Assembly: GCF_018070025.1 (NCBI RefSeq)
Contig: NZ_JAGPYQ010000001.1
Coordinates: forward strand, 2,418,001-2,482,000
Source of the DNA: Streptomyces liliiviolaceus
GTDB taxonomy: Bacteria; Actinomycetota; Actinomycetes; Streptomycetales; Streptomycetaceae
Reading direction: 5' to 3'
DNA length: 64,000 nucleotides
Part shown: piece by piece, positions 32,723 through 41,224 of the stretch
How the letters are laid out: each line of letters starts with the position of its first letter
How positions within the stretch are numbered: position 1 is the first letter of the stretch
Made by a program: the position numbers and the translations under genes
Notes under the pieces: model-generated
What the model saw: the letters and a program-made list of their open reading frames with translations, nothing else
What the model was told of the DNA's origin: nothing
Database searches by the model: none

Positions 32723-33004
32723 ATGAACCGCAGTGAGCTGGTGGCCGCCCTGGCCGACCGTGCCGAGGTGACCCGCAAGGACGCAGACGCCGTTCTGGCC
32801 GCCTTCGCCGAGACCGTCGGTGAGATCGTCGCCAAGGGCGACGAGAAGGTCACCATCCCCGGTTTCCTGACCTTCGAGCGCACCCACCGTGCCGCTCGTA
32901 CCGCTCGCAACCCGCAGACCGGTGACCCGATCCAGATCCCGGCCGGCTACAGCGTCAAGGTCTCCGCGGGCAGCAAGCTCAAGGAAGCCGCCAAGGGCAA
33001 GTAA
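32723..33004 (+). CDS. hupA: Nucleoid protein HU (HupA)
   Basis: A 93-residue HU protein, full length: MNRSELVAALADRAEVTRKDADAVLAAFAETV, the beta-arm segment FERTHRAARTARNPQTGDPIQIP and the final KVSAGSKLKEA. It lacks the long Lys-rich tail of the sporulation HU (HupS), so it is the vegetative type. Binds and bends DNA without strong sequence preference. GGGAG lies ten bases before the ATG. A strong bidirectional hairpin separates it from convergent murA. Confidence 0.96.
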   Translation: MNRSELVAALADRAEVTRKDADAVLAAFAETVGEIVAKGDEKVTIPGFLTFERTHRAARTARNPQTGDPIQIPAGYSVKVSAGSKLKEAAKGK

Positions 33005-33030
33005 GCGCTTAGCGCTTCGCTGAGAACGCT

Positions 33031-33067
33031 GATGGGGCGGCACCCGGACTCCGGGTGCCGCCCCATC
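33031..33067. terminator. Bidirectional terminator between hupA and murA
   Basis: 17-bp perfect stem GATGGGGCGGCACCCGG / CCGGGTGCCGCCCCATC with an ACT loop, between convergent genes. Confidence 0.88.
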
Positions 33068-33111
33068 GTGGTTCGCTGAAAGACGGCCTCGGACGCCGGC
33101 CGGGCCGATCG

Positions 33112-34458
33112 TCAGCCGAGCGCCTTGCCCGGCAGCTCCACCTTCGCGCCCAGCTCGATCAGCTTCTCCATGAAGTTCTCGTAGCCGCGGTTGATCAGGT
33201 CGATGCCGTGCACCCGGGACGTGCCCTGGGCCGCCAGCGCCGCGATGAGGTACGAGAAGCCGCCGCGCAGGTCGGGGATGACCAGATCGGCGCCCTGGAG
33301 CTTGGTGGGGCCCGACACGACCGCCGAGTGCAGGAAGTTGCGCTGGCCGAAACGGCAGCGCGAGCCGCCCAGGCACTCGCGGTAGAGCTGGATGTGCGCG
33401 CCCATCTGGTTCAGCGCCGAGGTGAAGCCGAGACGGGACTCGTACACCGTCTCGTGGACGATGGAGAGGCCGGTGGCCTGCGTGAGGGCGACCACGAGGG
33501 GCTGCTGCCAGTCGGTCTGGAAGCCCGGGTGGACGTCCGTCTCCAGCGCGATCGACTTGAGCTGGCCGCCGGGGTGCCAGAAGCGGATGCCCTCGTCGTC
33601 GATCTCGAAGGCGCCGCCGACCTTCCGGTAGGTGTTGAGGAACGTCATCATCGAGCGCTGCTGGGCGCCGCGGACGTAGATGTTGCCTTCGGTCGCCAGG
33701 GCCGCGGAAGCCCACGAGGCGGCCTCCAGGCGGTCCGGCAGGGCCGCGTGGGTGTAACCGCCGAGCTTGTCGACGCCCGTGACGCGGATGGTGCGGTCGG
33801 TGTCCATCGCGATGATCGCGCCCATTTTCTGCAGGACGCAGATCAGGTCCTCGATCTCCGGCTCGACCGCCGCGTTCGACAGCTCCGTGACGCCCTCCGC
33901 GAGGACGGCCGTCAGCAGCACCTGCTCGGTCGCGCCGACGGACGGGTACGGCAGCTCGATCTTCGTGCCGCGCAGCCGCTGCGGAGCCTCCAGGTACTGG
34001 CCGTCCGCGCGCTTCTCGATCGTCGCGCCGAACTGCCGCAGCACCTCGAAGTGGAAGTCGATCGGCCGGCCGCCGATGTCGCAGCCGCCGAGGCCCGGGA
34101 TGAACGCGTGGCCGAGGCGGTGCAGCAGCGGGCCGCACAGCAGGATCGGGATGCGCGACGAACCCGCGTGGGCGTCGATGTCCGCGACGTTGGCGCTCTC
34201 CACGTGCGACGGGTCCATGATGAGCTCGCCCGGCTCCTCACCCGGACGGACCGTCACCCCGTGCAGCTGCAGCAGTCCGCGTACGACCCGCACGTCGCGG
34301 ATGTCCGGGACGTTGCGCAGCCGGCTCGGAGCACTGCCGAGCAGTGCGGCAACCATGGCCTTCGGTACGAGGTTCTTCGCACCGCGGACACGGATCTCAC
34401 CCTCCAGCGGGGTTCCGCCGTGGACAAGGAGTACGTCGTCTGAGCCGTTGACGGTCAT
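33112..34458 (-). CDS. murA: UDP-N-acetylglucosamine 1-carboxyvinyltransferase
   Basis: A 448-residue MurA, the first committed enzyme of peptidoglycan synthesis (PEP + UDP-GlcNAc). The substrate-binding GAKN is at residues 27-30 and the catalytic cysteine that fosfomycin modifies is Cys126 in GGCDIGGRPID. RGGFSYLIAALAAQG and RGYENFMEKLIELGA close the protein. ATG at 34458 gives the normal length; a few extra in-frame codons exist upstream. Monocistronic, convergent with hupA and divergent from the YqgE gene. Confidence 0.95.
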   Translation of the reverse strand: MTVNGSDDVLLVHGGTPLEGEIRVRGAKNLVPKAMVAALLGSAPSRLRNVPDIRDVRVVRGLLQLHGVTVRPGEEPGELIMDPSHVESANVADIDAHAGSSRIPILLCGPLLHRLGHAFIPGLGGCDIGGRPIDFHFEVLRQFGATIEKRADGQYLEAPQRLRGTKIELPYPSVGATEQVLLTAVLAEGVTELSNAAVEPEIEDLICVLQKMGAIIAMDTDRTIRVTGVDKLGGYTHAALPDRLEAASWASAALATEGNIYVRGAQQRSMMTFLNTYRKVGGAFEIDDEGIRFWHPGGQLKSIALETDVHPGFQTDWQQPLVVALTQATGLSIVHETVYESRLGFTSALNQMGAHIQLYRECLGGSRCRFGQRNFLHSAVVSGPTKLQGADLVIPDLRGGFSYLIAALAAQGTSRVHGIDLINRGYENFMEKLIELGAKVELPGKALG

Positions 34459-34700
34459 GTATCTCGCGTTCCGATTGGTGGGACAGAGGCGAAGAAGCAA
34501 GGGTAATGGCCGCCCACCCCCCTTCTGTAAGCCCGAGGGGCTCTCAGGCACGTCATAGCTTTGCCACAACACGAACCGTGCCTAATCGGACACGTGGGGT
34601 CACCGGCCCCGTCGTGCGCTCCACCTGCACCCCTGCGCCCTGAGCTGCATTCACGTGGTTACGGGTATTGCCTCCCCGTGCGCGGGGAAGATGCGGGATC

Positions 34701-35282
34701 ATGTCACGCATGACCGAGGTGTCCTCGCTCACAGGGCGGCTGCTCGTGGCCACACCCGCCCTGGCGGACCCCAACTTCGACCGCGCGGTGGTGCTGCTCC
34801 TCGACCACGACGAGGAGGGCTCGCTGGGCGTCGTCCTCAACCGCCCGACCCCCGTGGACGTGGGCGACATCCTCGCGGGCTGGGCGGAACTGGCGGGGGA
34901 GCCCGGGGTCGTCTTCCAGGGCGGCCCGGTCTCCCTGGACTCCGCGCTCGGCGTGGCGGTGATCCCGGGCGGCGCCTCCGGGGAGCGCGCGCCGCTCGGC
35001 TGGCGCCGGGTGCACGGCGCGATCGGGCTCGTGGACCTGGAGGCCCCGCCGGAGCTGCTCGCCTCGGCGCTCGGCTCCCTGCGGATCTTCGCGGGGTACG
35101 CGGGCTGGGGGCCGGGACAGCTGGAGGACGAACTGGGCGAGGGCGCCTGGTACGTCGTCGAGTCCGAGCCCGGCGACGTCTCCTCGCCCGCTCCGGAACG
35201 GCTGTGGCGCGAGGTGCTGCGCCGTCAGCGCAACGAACTGGCGATGGTGGCCACGTATCCGGACGACCCTTCGCTCAACTGA
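34701..35282 (+). CDS. YqgE/AlgH family protein (UPF0301)
   Basis: About 193 residues, matching UPF0301 over its length: SLTGRLLVATPALADPNFDRAVVLLLDHDEEGSLGVVLNRPT near the start, then VVFQGGPVSLDSALG and FAGYAGWGPGQLEDEL. Cytoplasmic, biochemical role unknown. ATG at 34701 has GGGGAAG ten bases upstream; ATG 34710 (MTEVSSL) is equally plausible. Its stop is 29 bases before the DUF3039 start. Confidence 0.92.
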   Translation: MSRMTEVSSLTGRLLVATPALADPNFDRAVVLLLDHDEEGSLGVVLNRPTPVDVGDILAGWAELAGEPGVVFQGGPVSLDSALGVAVIPGGASGERAPLGWRRVHGAIGLVDLEAPPELLASALGSLRIFAGYAGWGPGQLEDELGEGAWYVVESEPGDVSSPAPERLWREVLRRQRNELAMVATYPDDPSLN

Positions 35283-35311
35283 TGTCCTCCGCCTTCAGTA
35301 CTCTTGCGTTT

Positions 35312-35623
35312 ATGAGCACTCTTGAGCCTGAGACCCAGCCCCAGCGAGGCACTGGGACGGGAACCCTCGTAGAGCCGACGCCGCAGACGTCGCACGGCGA
35401 CGGGGACCACGAGCGCTTCGCCCACTACGTCCAGAAGGACAAGATCATGGCGAGCGCGCTCGACGGTACGCCCGTCGTCGCACTCTGCGGCAAGGTGTGG
35501 GTCCCGGGCCGGGACCCGAAGAAGTACCCCGTGTGCCCCATGTGCAAGGAGATCTACGAGTCCATGGGCGCCGGCGGCGACGACGGCAAGGGCGGCGGCA
35601 AGGGCAAGGACGGCGGCAAGTAG
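35312..35623 (+). CDS. DUF3039 protein
   Basis: About 103 residues. The core ERFAHYVQKDKIMASALDGTPVVALCGKVWVPGRDPKKYPVCPMCKEIYE is the DUF3039 signature with Cys-x19-Cys-x2-Cys, probably a zinc site. The tail is Gly/Lys repeats. ATG at 35312 fits the conserved MSTLEPE start; ATG 35282, overlapping the YqgE stop, is an alternative. Actinobacterial, function unknown, next to murA/YqgE in many Streptomyces. Confidence 0.9.
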   Translation: MSTLEPETQPQRGTGTGTLVEPTPQTSHGDGDHERFAHYVQKDKIMASALDGTPVVALCGKVWVPGRDPKKYPVCPMCKEIYESMGAGGDDGKGGGKGKDGGK

Positions 35624-35731
35624 CGCCGTCATGGCCTTAGCGGTCTCCCGCACCCTCCGCGCCCCGCGACGCCGTGGGGCGCACTCCCGCGGCGCGCGGT
35701 GCGCCGCGCGGACCGCGTACGACGGAGTAAG

Positions 35732-35762
35732 GCCGCGGTGCCCCGGTGCGGGGCGCCGCGGC
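35732..35762 (+). terminator. Terminator after DUF3039 gene
   Basis: 13-bp stem GCCGCGGTGCCCC / GGGGCGCCGCGGC (one G-T pair) with 5-base loop, 108 bases after the stop, then TCTGTCGTGT. Confidence 0.7.
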
Positions 35763-35872
35763 TCTGTCGTGTCCGGCTGACCGGCGGGGCTCCGGGCGCG
35801 GTCGGCGTATGCGGCGTATCCGGGGCCTTTGTCCAGGGCGCCCGTTGCACGGAGTGCTTCTGCCGGTCACAG

Positions 35873-35888
35873 AGTGGTTGAGACCTCT
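35873..35888 (+). promoter_or_regulatory. DasR-type dre site
   Basis: AGTGGTTGAGACCTCT matches 13 of 16 positions of the DasR operator (consensus AGTGGTCTAGACCACT). It lies 96 bases upstream of the sugar-binding protein gene. DasR, the GntR-type GlcNAc regulator of Streptomyces, represses amino-sugar uptake and chitin genes, which fits the GH20 enzyme in this operon. Confidence 0.75.
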
Positions 35889-35946
35889 TGTGGGCATGTT
35901 CATGTACTCCATAGCCTCCCGGGTGTTGTGCAGCGCAAAACCACCA

Positions 35947-35961
35947 TTGCAGATGCTGCAA
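35947..35961. promoter_or_regulatory. Second palindrome in the amino-sugar operon leader
   Basis: TTGCAG-ATG-CTGCAA, 6-bp perfect arms, 23 bases before the start codon, with a related imperfect element TTGTGCAGCGCAAAA about 20 bases upstream. It may bind a further regulator or fold in the mRNA leader. Confidence 0.4.
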
Positions 35962-35983
35962 CGCGCCCCCGGAGGACGCCCCC

Positions 35984-37297
35984 ATGAAGCTCGCACCCCT
36001 CTCCGCCCGTATGGCCGCCCCGATCGCCGCCCTCGTCGTCGCCGGGCTCACGGCGACCGCCTGCGCCCCTGAGTCGTCCGACAACTCCGGTGGCAAGGAC
36101 GAGAAGAGCGGCACCCTGCGGGTGTGGCTCTTCCAGGAGGTCGCCAACGCGCCGAAGGAGAAGGTGGTCGACGGTGTCGTCACCGCCTTCGAGAAGGCCC
36201 ACAAGGGCACGAAGGTCGACGTCCAGTACATCCCCGTCGAGACCCGCGCCGAGAAGATCAAGGCCGCCTTCAACGACCCCAAGAGCGCGCCCGACCTCAT
36301 CGAGTACGGCAACACGGACACCGCCGGTTACGTCAAGGACGGCGGACTCGCGGACGTCAGCGAGGAGTTCACGGACTGGAGCGAGTCCAAGGACACCGAC
36401 CCGACCGCCAAGCAGTCCGTCACGGTCGACGGCAAGATCTACGGAGCCCCGTACTTCGTCGGCGTCCGCGCCCTTTACTACCGCACCGACATCTTCGAGG
36501 ACCTGGACCTCGAAGTGCCCAAGACGCAAGCCGAGCTGATCAGCACGGCCAAGAAGATCCGGCAGGCGAAGCCGGACCTGTACGGGCTCGCGGTCGGCGG
36601 CGCCTACACGTACGGCGCGATGCCGTTCATCTGGTCCAACGGCGGTGAACTCGCCGAGGGCAAGGGCGGCTCGTACGCCTCGACCATCGACAGCGCCGAG
36701 GCCCAGAAGGGCATCAAGGCCTACACCTCGCTCTTCGGCGACGACAACTGTCCGGCCGCCAAGTGCGCGGGCATGGGCGGCAACGACACCGTCACCGCGT
36801 TCGCCTCCGGCAAGGCCGGCATGGCCATCGGCGGCGACTTCAGCCACGCGGCGATCGAGGCGGGCAAGGTCAAGGGCAAGTACAAGGTCGTCCCGCTGCC
36901 CGGCGTGGAGTCCGGTGAGATCGCCCCCGCCTTCGCGGGCGGCAACAACCTCGGCGTGCTCAACAGCACCACCCACCGCACCCTCGCCGTCGACCTGATG
37001 GAACAGCTCGCGTCGAAGAAGACGCAGGGCGCGCTCTTCGACGCGATGGGCTTCCTGCCGACGTTCACGGACGTGCGCCAGGACGTCGCCAAGCGCGAAC
37101 CGTTCGTCGAGCCCTTCGTGAAGACCCTCGGCTCCGGCGCCAAGTTCGTCCCCGCCTCACCCGCCTGGTCGCAGATCGACGCGTCCCTGGTCCTGCCGAC
37201 GATGTTCCAGGAGGTCGTCAGCGGACGTAAGGTCGTGGAGGCCGCTTCCAAGGACGCGGCCAAGAAGATGAACGACGCGTTCAGCTCCGCCGGATGA
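35984..37297 (+). CDS. Sugar-binding lipoprotein of ABC transporter (probable amino-sugar)
   Basis: A 437-residue solute-binding protein with a lipoprotein signal (MKLAPLSARMAAPIAALVVAGLTATAC, Cys27). Mature start TLRVWLFQEVANAPKEKVV and later IEYGNTDTAGYVK and GAPYFVGVRALYYRTDIF are typical of CUT1 binding proteins. ATG has GGAGG eleven bases upstream. First gene of a four-gene operon with two permeases and a GH20 hexosaminidase, behind a dre site, so the ligand is probably chitobiose or another GlcNAc oligosaccharide (inference). Confidence 0.92.
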   Translation: MKLAPLSARMAAPIAALVVAGLTATACAPESSDNSGGKDEKSGTLRVWLFQEVANAPKEKVVDGVVTAFEKAHKGTKVDVQYIPVETRAEKIKAAFNDPKSAPDLIEYGNTDTAGYVKDGGLADVSEEFTDWSESKDTDPTAKQSVTVDGKIYGAPYFVGVRALYYRTDIFEDLDLEVPKTQAELISTAKKIRQAKPDLYGLAVGGAYTYGAMPFIWSNGGELAEGKGGSYASTIDSAEAQKGIKAYTSLFGDDNCPAAKCAGMGGNDTVTAFASGKAGMAIGGDFSHAAIEAGKVKGKYKVVPLPGVESGEIAPAFAGGNNLGVLNSTTHRTLAVDLMEQLASKKTQGALFDAMGFLPTFTDVRQDVAKREPFVEPFVKTLGSGAKFVPASPAWSQIDASLVLPTMFQEVVSGRKVVEAASKDAAKKMNDAFSSAG

Positions 37298-38343
37298 GCC
37301 GGATGACCGACCGGCCGCTCGCGGTGTCCGCCCCGGGGGCCGCCCCGGGGGCCGCCCCCGGGCCGGCCCCGGCCGCCGGACCCGCCGTGCGGGAGTCGCC
37401 GGCCGGGAACGCCACGAAGGCGCCCCGGCCGGGCCGCCGCCCCGCGACGGGCCGCAGATCCCCGCTCGCCCGCGGCGGCTGGACGCCCTGGCTCTACCTC
37501 GCCCCCGCGCTCGTCGTCATCGGCGGCCTGCTCGTCTACCCCGTCTACCAGCTCGGCCTGATCTCGTTCCTGGAGTACACCCAGGCGCAGGTCAGCGGCG
37601 GCGAGCCGACGTCCTTCCAGGGCTTCGGGAACTACGCGACGCTCTTCCGCGACGAGCAGTTCTGGCAAGTGCTGCTCGCCACCGTGGTGTTCGCGTCGGC
37701 GTGCGTCGTGTCGACCCTCGCGGTCGGCTGCGCGCTCGCGGTCCTCCTGACACGTGTCCGTGCCGTCCCCCGGCTCGCCCTGATGCTGGCCGCGCTCGGC
37801 GCCTGGGCGACCCCCGCGGTCACCGGGTCCACGGTGTGGCTGCTCCTGTTCGACCCCGACTTCGGCCCCGTCAACCGGGCCCTGGGGCTCGGCGACCACT
37901 CCTGGACGTACGGCCGCTACAGCGCCTTCGCCCTCGTCCTGCTCGAAGTCGTCTGGTGCTCCTTCCCGTTCGTGATGGTCACCGTGTACGCCGGGATCCG
38001 CGCCGTGCCCTCAGAGGTCCTGGAGGCCGCCTCCCTGGACGGCGCCTCCCAGTGGCGGATCTGGCGCTCGGTGCTCGCGCCGATGCTCCGCCCGATCCTC
38101 GTGGTCGTCACCATCCAGTCGGTCATCTGGGACTTCAAGGTCTTCACCCAGATCTACGTCATGACGAACGGCGGCGGCATCGCGGGCCAGAACCTCGTCC
38201 TGAACGTGTACGCGTATCAAAAGGCCTTCGCGTCCTCCCAGTACGGCCTCGGGTCGGCGATCGGAGTGGTGATGCTGCTGATTCTGCTGGCGGTCACGCT
38301 CGTATATCTGAGGCTGCTGCGAAGGCAGGGGGAAGAGCTGTGA
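37294..38343 (+). CDS. Carbohydrate ABC permease (MalF type)
   Basis: A 349-residue permease. The first ~55 residues are Ala/Pro/Gly-rich and cytoplasmic, followed by six membrane segments. EAA loop: EAASLDGASQWRIWRSVLAP. Start overlaps the stop of the binding-protein gene (ATGA), stop overlaps the start of the next permease (GTGA), so the three are tightly coupled. Head contains a short APGAAPGAAPGPAP repeat from in-frame GC-rich repeats. Confidence 0.92.
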   Translation: MSRMTDRPLAVSAPGAAPGAAPGPAPAAGPAVRESPAGNATKAPRPGRRPATGRRSPLARGGWTPWLYLAPALVVIGGLLVYPVYQLGLISFLEYTQAQVSGGEPTSFQGFGNYATLFRDEQFWQVLLATVVFASACVVSTLAVGCALAVLLTRVRAVPRLALMLAALGAWATPAVTGSTVWLLLFDPDFGPVNRALGLGDHSWTYGRYSAFALVLLEVVWCSFPFVMVTVYAGIRAVPSEVLEAASLDGASQWRIWRSVLAPMLRPILVVVTIQSVIWDFKVFTQIYVMTNGGGIAGQNLVLNVYAYQKAFASSQYGLGSAIGVVMLLILLAVTLVYLRLLRRQGEEL

Positions 38344-39230
38344 GTTCCGTGACGTCCGGGCATTCCGCGCGGACCGGATTCGTGCGAAATCTCGTACGCC
38401 GTTCCGTGCGACGGCCGTGGCGGCTGGCCGCCGAGGTCTCGGCGCTGCTGATCGCGGCGGTCGTCGCATTCCCCCTCTACTGGATGGTGCTCAGCGCCTT
38501 CAAACCGGCCGGGGAGATCGAGTCGAGCGAGCCGCGGCCCTGGACGCTCTCCCCGTCGCTGGATTCCTTCCGGCGCGTCTTCGGGCAGCAGGAATTCGGC
38601 CGTTACTTCCTCAACAGTCTTGTCGTCGCGGTCACCGTCGTCGCCGTCTCGGCGCTCATCGCGTTTCTCGCCGCGACCGCCGTGACACGATTCCGCTTCC
38701 GCTTCCGGACCACCCTGCTGATCATGTTCCTGGTCGCCCAGATGGTGCCCGTCGAGGCACTGACGATCCCCCTCTTCTTCCAGATGCGGGACTTCGGTCA
38801 GCTCAACACCCTGGGCGCGCTGATCCTGCCGCACATCGCCTTCTCACTGCCCTTCGCGATCTGGATGCTGCGGGGCTTCGTGAAGGCCGTCCCCGAGGCA
38901 CTGGAGGAGGCCGCCCACATCGACGGGGCGAGCCGGACGCGGTTCCTGTGGCAGATCCTTTTCCCGCTGGTCTTTCCCGGGCTCGTCGCCACCAGCGTGT
39001 TCTCGTTCATCTCCGCCTGGAACGACTTCCTGTTCGCCAAATCGTTCATCATCAGCGACACCTCGCAGTCCACGCTGCCGATGGCCCTCCTCGTCTTCTA
39101 CAAGCCCGACGACCCGGACTGGGGCGGCGTGATGGCCGGTTCCACCGTGATGACGATTCCCGTGCTGATCTTCTTCGTACTCGTACAGCGGCGCCTGGTC
39201 TCCGGACTCGGCGGCGCGGTGAAGGACTGA
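38340..39230 (+). CDS. Carbohydrate ABC permease (MalG type)
   Basis: About 296 residues, six membrane segments, EAA loop EEAAHIDGASRTRFLWQILFP. GTG at 38340 overlaps the previous stop by four bases, and no better start is near. Partner of the MalF-type permease. As in other Streptomyces CUT1 systems, no ATPase is encoded here; MsiK probably serves. Confidence 0.92.
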   Translation: MSSVTSGHSARTGFVRNLVRRSVRRPWRLAAEVSALLIAAVVAFPLYWMVLSAFKPAGEIESSEPRPWTLSPSLDSFRRVFGQQEFGRYFLNSLVVAVTVVAVSALIAFLAATAVTRFRFRFRTTLLIMFLVAQMVPVEALTIPLFFQMRDFGQLNTLGALILPHIAFSLPFAIWMLRGFVKAVPEALEEAAHIDGASRTRFLWQILFPLVFPGLVATSVFSFISAWNDFLFAKSFIISDTSQSTLPMALLVFYKPDDPDWGGVMAGSTVMTIPVLIFFVLVQRRLVSGLGGAVKD

Positions 39231-39231
39231 C

Positions 39232-40947
39232 GTGAGCGACGCGACACCCGTAGCCCCGACCCCCGACGCCCCGGCCGGGGTGATCCCCGCGCCCCGCTCG
39301 GTACGGCGTTCCGCCGGCCCGGGTGTCCCGCTCGACGCGGCCACCACCCTGTCGGCCGGCCCCGGCACGGGCACCACCGAACGCTGGCTGCGCCTCACCC
39401 TCGGCGCCGCCCTGGGACTTTCGCTGCCGCCCGCTCCCGAAAGCGCCGGCGGCCCCGAAAACACGTCCGGCACCGAAAGCGCGACCGGTGCGGAAAACGC
39501 CCCGAACACCGTGCGGTTGCGTATCGACGAGTCCCTCCCGCCGGAGGCCTACGTACTCGACGCCGATTCCGGACGGGGCATCGAGATCCGCGGCGGGAGC
39601 GGCGCCGGAGTGTTCTGGGGAGCCCAGACACTGCGCCAGCTCATCGGCCCCGAAGCCTTCCGCCGCGCACCCGTCCGACCGGGCGTCACGTACACCGTCC
39701 CGAACCTGACCGTCGAGGACGCACCGCGATTCGGCTGGCGCGGTCTGATGCTCGACGTCTCGCGGCACTTCATGCCGAAGGACGGCGTCCTGCGCCAACT
39801 CGACCTGATGGCCGCGCACAAGCTCAACGTCTTCCACTTCCACCTCACCGACGACCAGGGCTGGCGTATCGAGATCAAGCGGTATCCGAAGCTCACGGAG
39901 ACCGGATCATGGCGGGCACGCACCAAATTCGGTCATCGCGCCTCGCCCCACTGGGAGGAGAAGCCGCATGGGGGCTTCTACACCCAGGACGACATCCGCG
40001 AGATCGTCGCGTACGCCGCCGAACGGCATATCGCCGTCGTCCCCGAAATCGACATCCCGGGGCACTCGCAGGCCGCCATCGCCGCATATCCGGAACTCGG
40101 CAACACCGATGTCGTCGACACGCACTCCCTCTCCGTCTGGGACACCTGGGGCGTCTCCAAAAACGTACTCGCACCCACTGACAACGCCCTTCGCTTCTAC
40201 GAGGGCGTCTTCGAGGAACTCCTCGACCTGTTCCCCTCGGAGTTCATCCACGTCGGCGGCGACGAGTGCGCCAAGGACCAGTGGAAGGCGTCCCCCGCCG
40301 CACAGGCACGGATCACCGAACTGGGCCTCGCGGACGAGGACGCGCTGCAGTCCTGGTTCATCCGCCACTTCGACGACTGGCTCACCGCACGCGGACGCCG
40401 GCTGATCGGCTGGGACGAGATCCTGGAGGGCGGGCTCGCCCCGGGCGCCACCGTCTCCTCGTGGCGCGGCTACCGGGGCGGCATCACGGCCGCCCGGGCC
40501 GGCCACGACGTCGTCATGTGCCCCGAGCAGCAGGTCTACCTGGACCACCGGCAGGCCGAAGGCCCCGACGAGCCGGTGCCCATCGGCTTCGTGCGCACCC
40601 TGGAGGACGTCTACCGCTTCGAACCCGTTCCACCGGAGCTGACCCCCGCTCAGGCGCGGCACGTACTGGGCACCCAGGCCAATCTGTGGACCGAGGTGAT
40701 GGAGGACCGGGACCGCGTGGACTACCAGGCCTTCCCGCGGCTCGTGGCCTTCGCGGAGGTCGCCTGGAGCGCCCTGCCCCCGCCCGCGGAACGCGACTTC
40801 GCGGATTTCGAGGAGCGAATGACCGCGCACTACGCGCGACTTGACGCCCTGGGGGTCGCCTACCGGCCGCCCGCCGGGCCGTTGCCGTGGCAGCGGCGCC
40901 CCGGGGTGCTCGGACGCCCGATCGACGGGCCGCCCCCGAACGTGTGA
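39232..40947 (+). CDS. GH20 beta-N-acetylhexosaminidase
   Basis: A 571-residue family 20 glycosidase. N-terminal domain (residues ~1-155) of GH20b type, then the barrel: RFGWRGLMLDVSRHFMP, KLNVFHFHLTDDQGWRIEIK, VPEIDIPGHSQAAIAAYPEL and the catalytic Asp344-Glu345 pair in HVGGDECAKDQW of the substrate-assisted mechanism. SWRGYRGG and TQANLWTEVM complete the site. No signal peptide, so it likely splits GlcNAc oligosaccharides in the cytoplasm after uptake by the transporter encoded just upstream. GTG at 39232 follows the permease stop by one base. Confidence 0.94.
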   Translation: MSDATPVAPTPDAPAGVIPAPRSVRRSAGPGVPLDAATTLSAGPGTGTTERWLRLTLGAALGLSLPPAPESAGGPENTSGTESATGAENAPNTVRLRIDESLPPEAYVLDADSGRGIEIRGGSGAGVFWGAQTLRQLIGPEAFRRAPVRPGVTYTVPNLTVEDAPRFGWRGLMLDVSRHFMPKDGVLRQLDLMAAHKLNVFHFHLTDDQGWRIEIKRYPKLTETGSWRARTKFGHRASPHWEEKPHGGFYTQDDIREIVAYAAERHIAVVPEIDIPGHSQAAIAAYPELGNTDVVDTHSLSVWDTWGVSKNVLAPTDNALRFYEGVFEELLDLFPSEFIHVGGDECAKDQWKASPAAQARITELGLADEDALQSWFIRHFDDWLTARGRRLIGWDEILEGGLAPGATVSSWRGYRGGITAARAGHDVVMCPEQQVYLDHRQAEGPDEPVPIGFVRTLEDVYRFEPVPPELTPAQARHVLGTQANLWTEVMEDRDRVDYQAFPRLVAFAEVAWSALPPPAERDFADFEERMTAHYARLDALGVAYRPPAGPLPWQRRPGVLGRPIDGPPPNV

Positions 40948-41224
40948 GCCGCCTGTCGGGGGGTGTCGTCCGGCGCGGCACCCTGCGACGGTGGCCTCTG
41001 CGGAGAAAGACACCCAAGGGGCAACGAAAACCGCCAATTGGCTCTGACGGGCGATGTGGTGCGAAAACGGACCATCCGCTGGTGGCGGGTAGGAATGCCT
41101 CCTAGCGGACCCCCGCGTCGGGGAACCGGGAAGATGTGCCAGAGTTGCCACGTCCGCCCTGTCAGCACGTACCGTACGGCAACACAGGTGGGACCAGGTG
41201 GGGCAGCGGGAAGGGGCAGCCGGT
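40948..41224. other. Intergenic region before molybdoenzyme genes
   Basis: 277 bases without a recognised gene. A weak promoter-like pair, TTGCCA at 41145 and TACCGT at 41170 (19-base spacer), precedes the FAD subunit gene by 50 bases. Confidence 0.35.
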
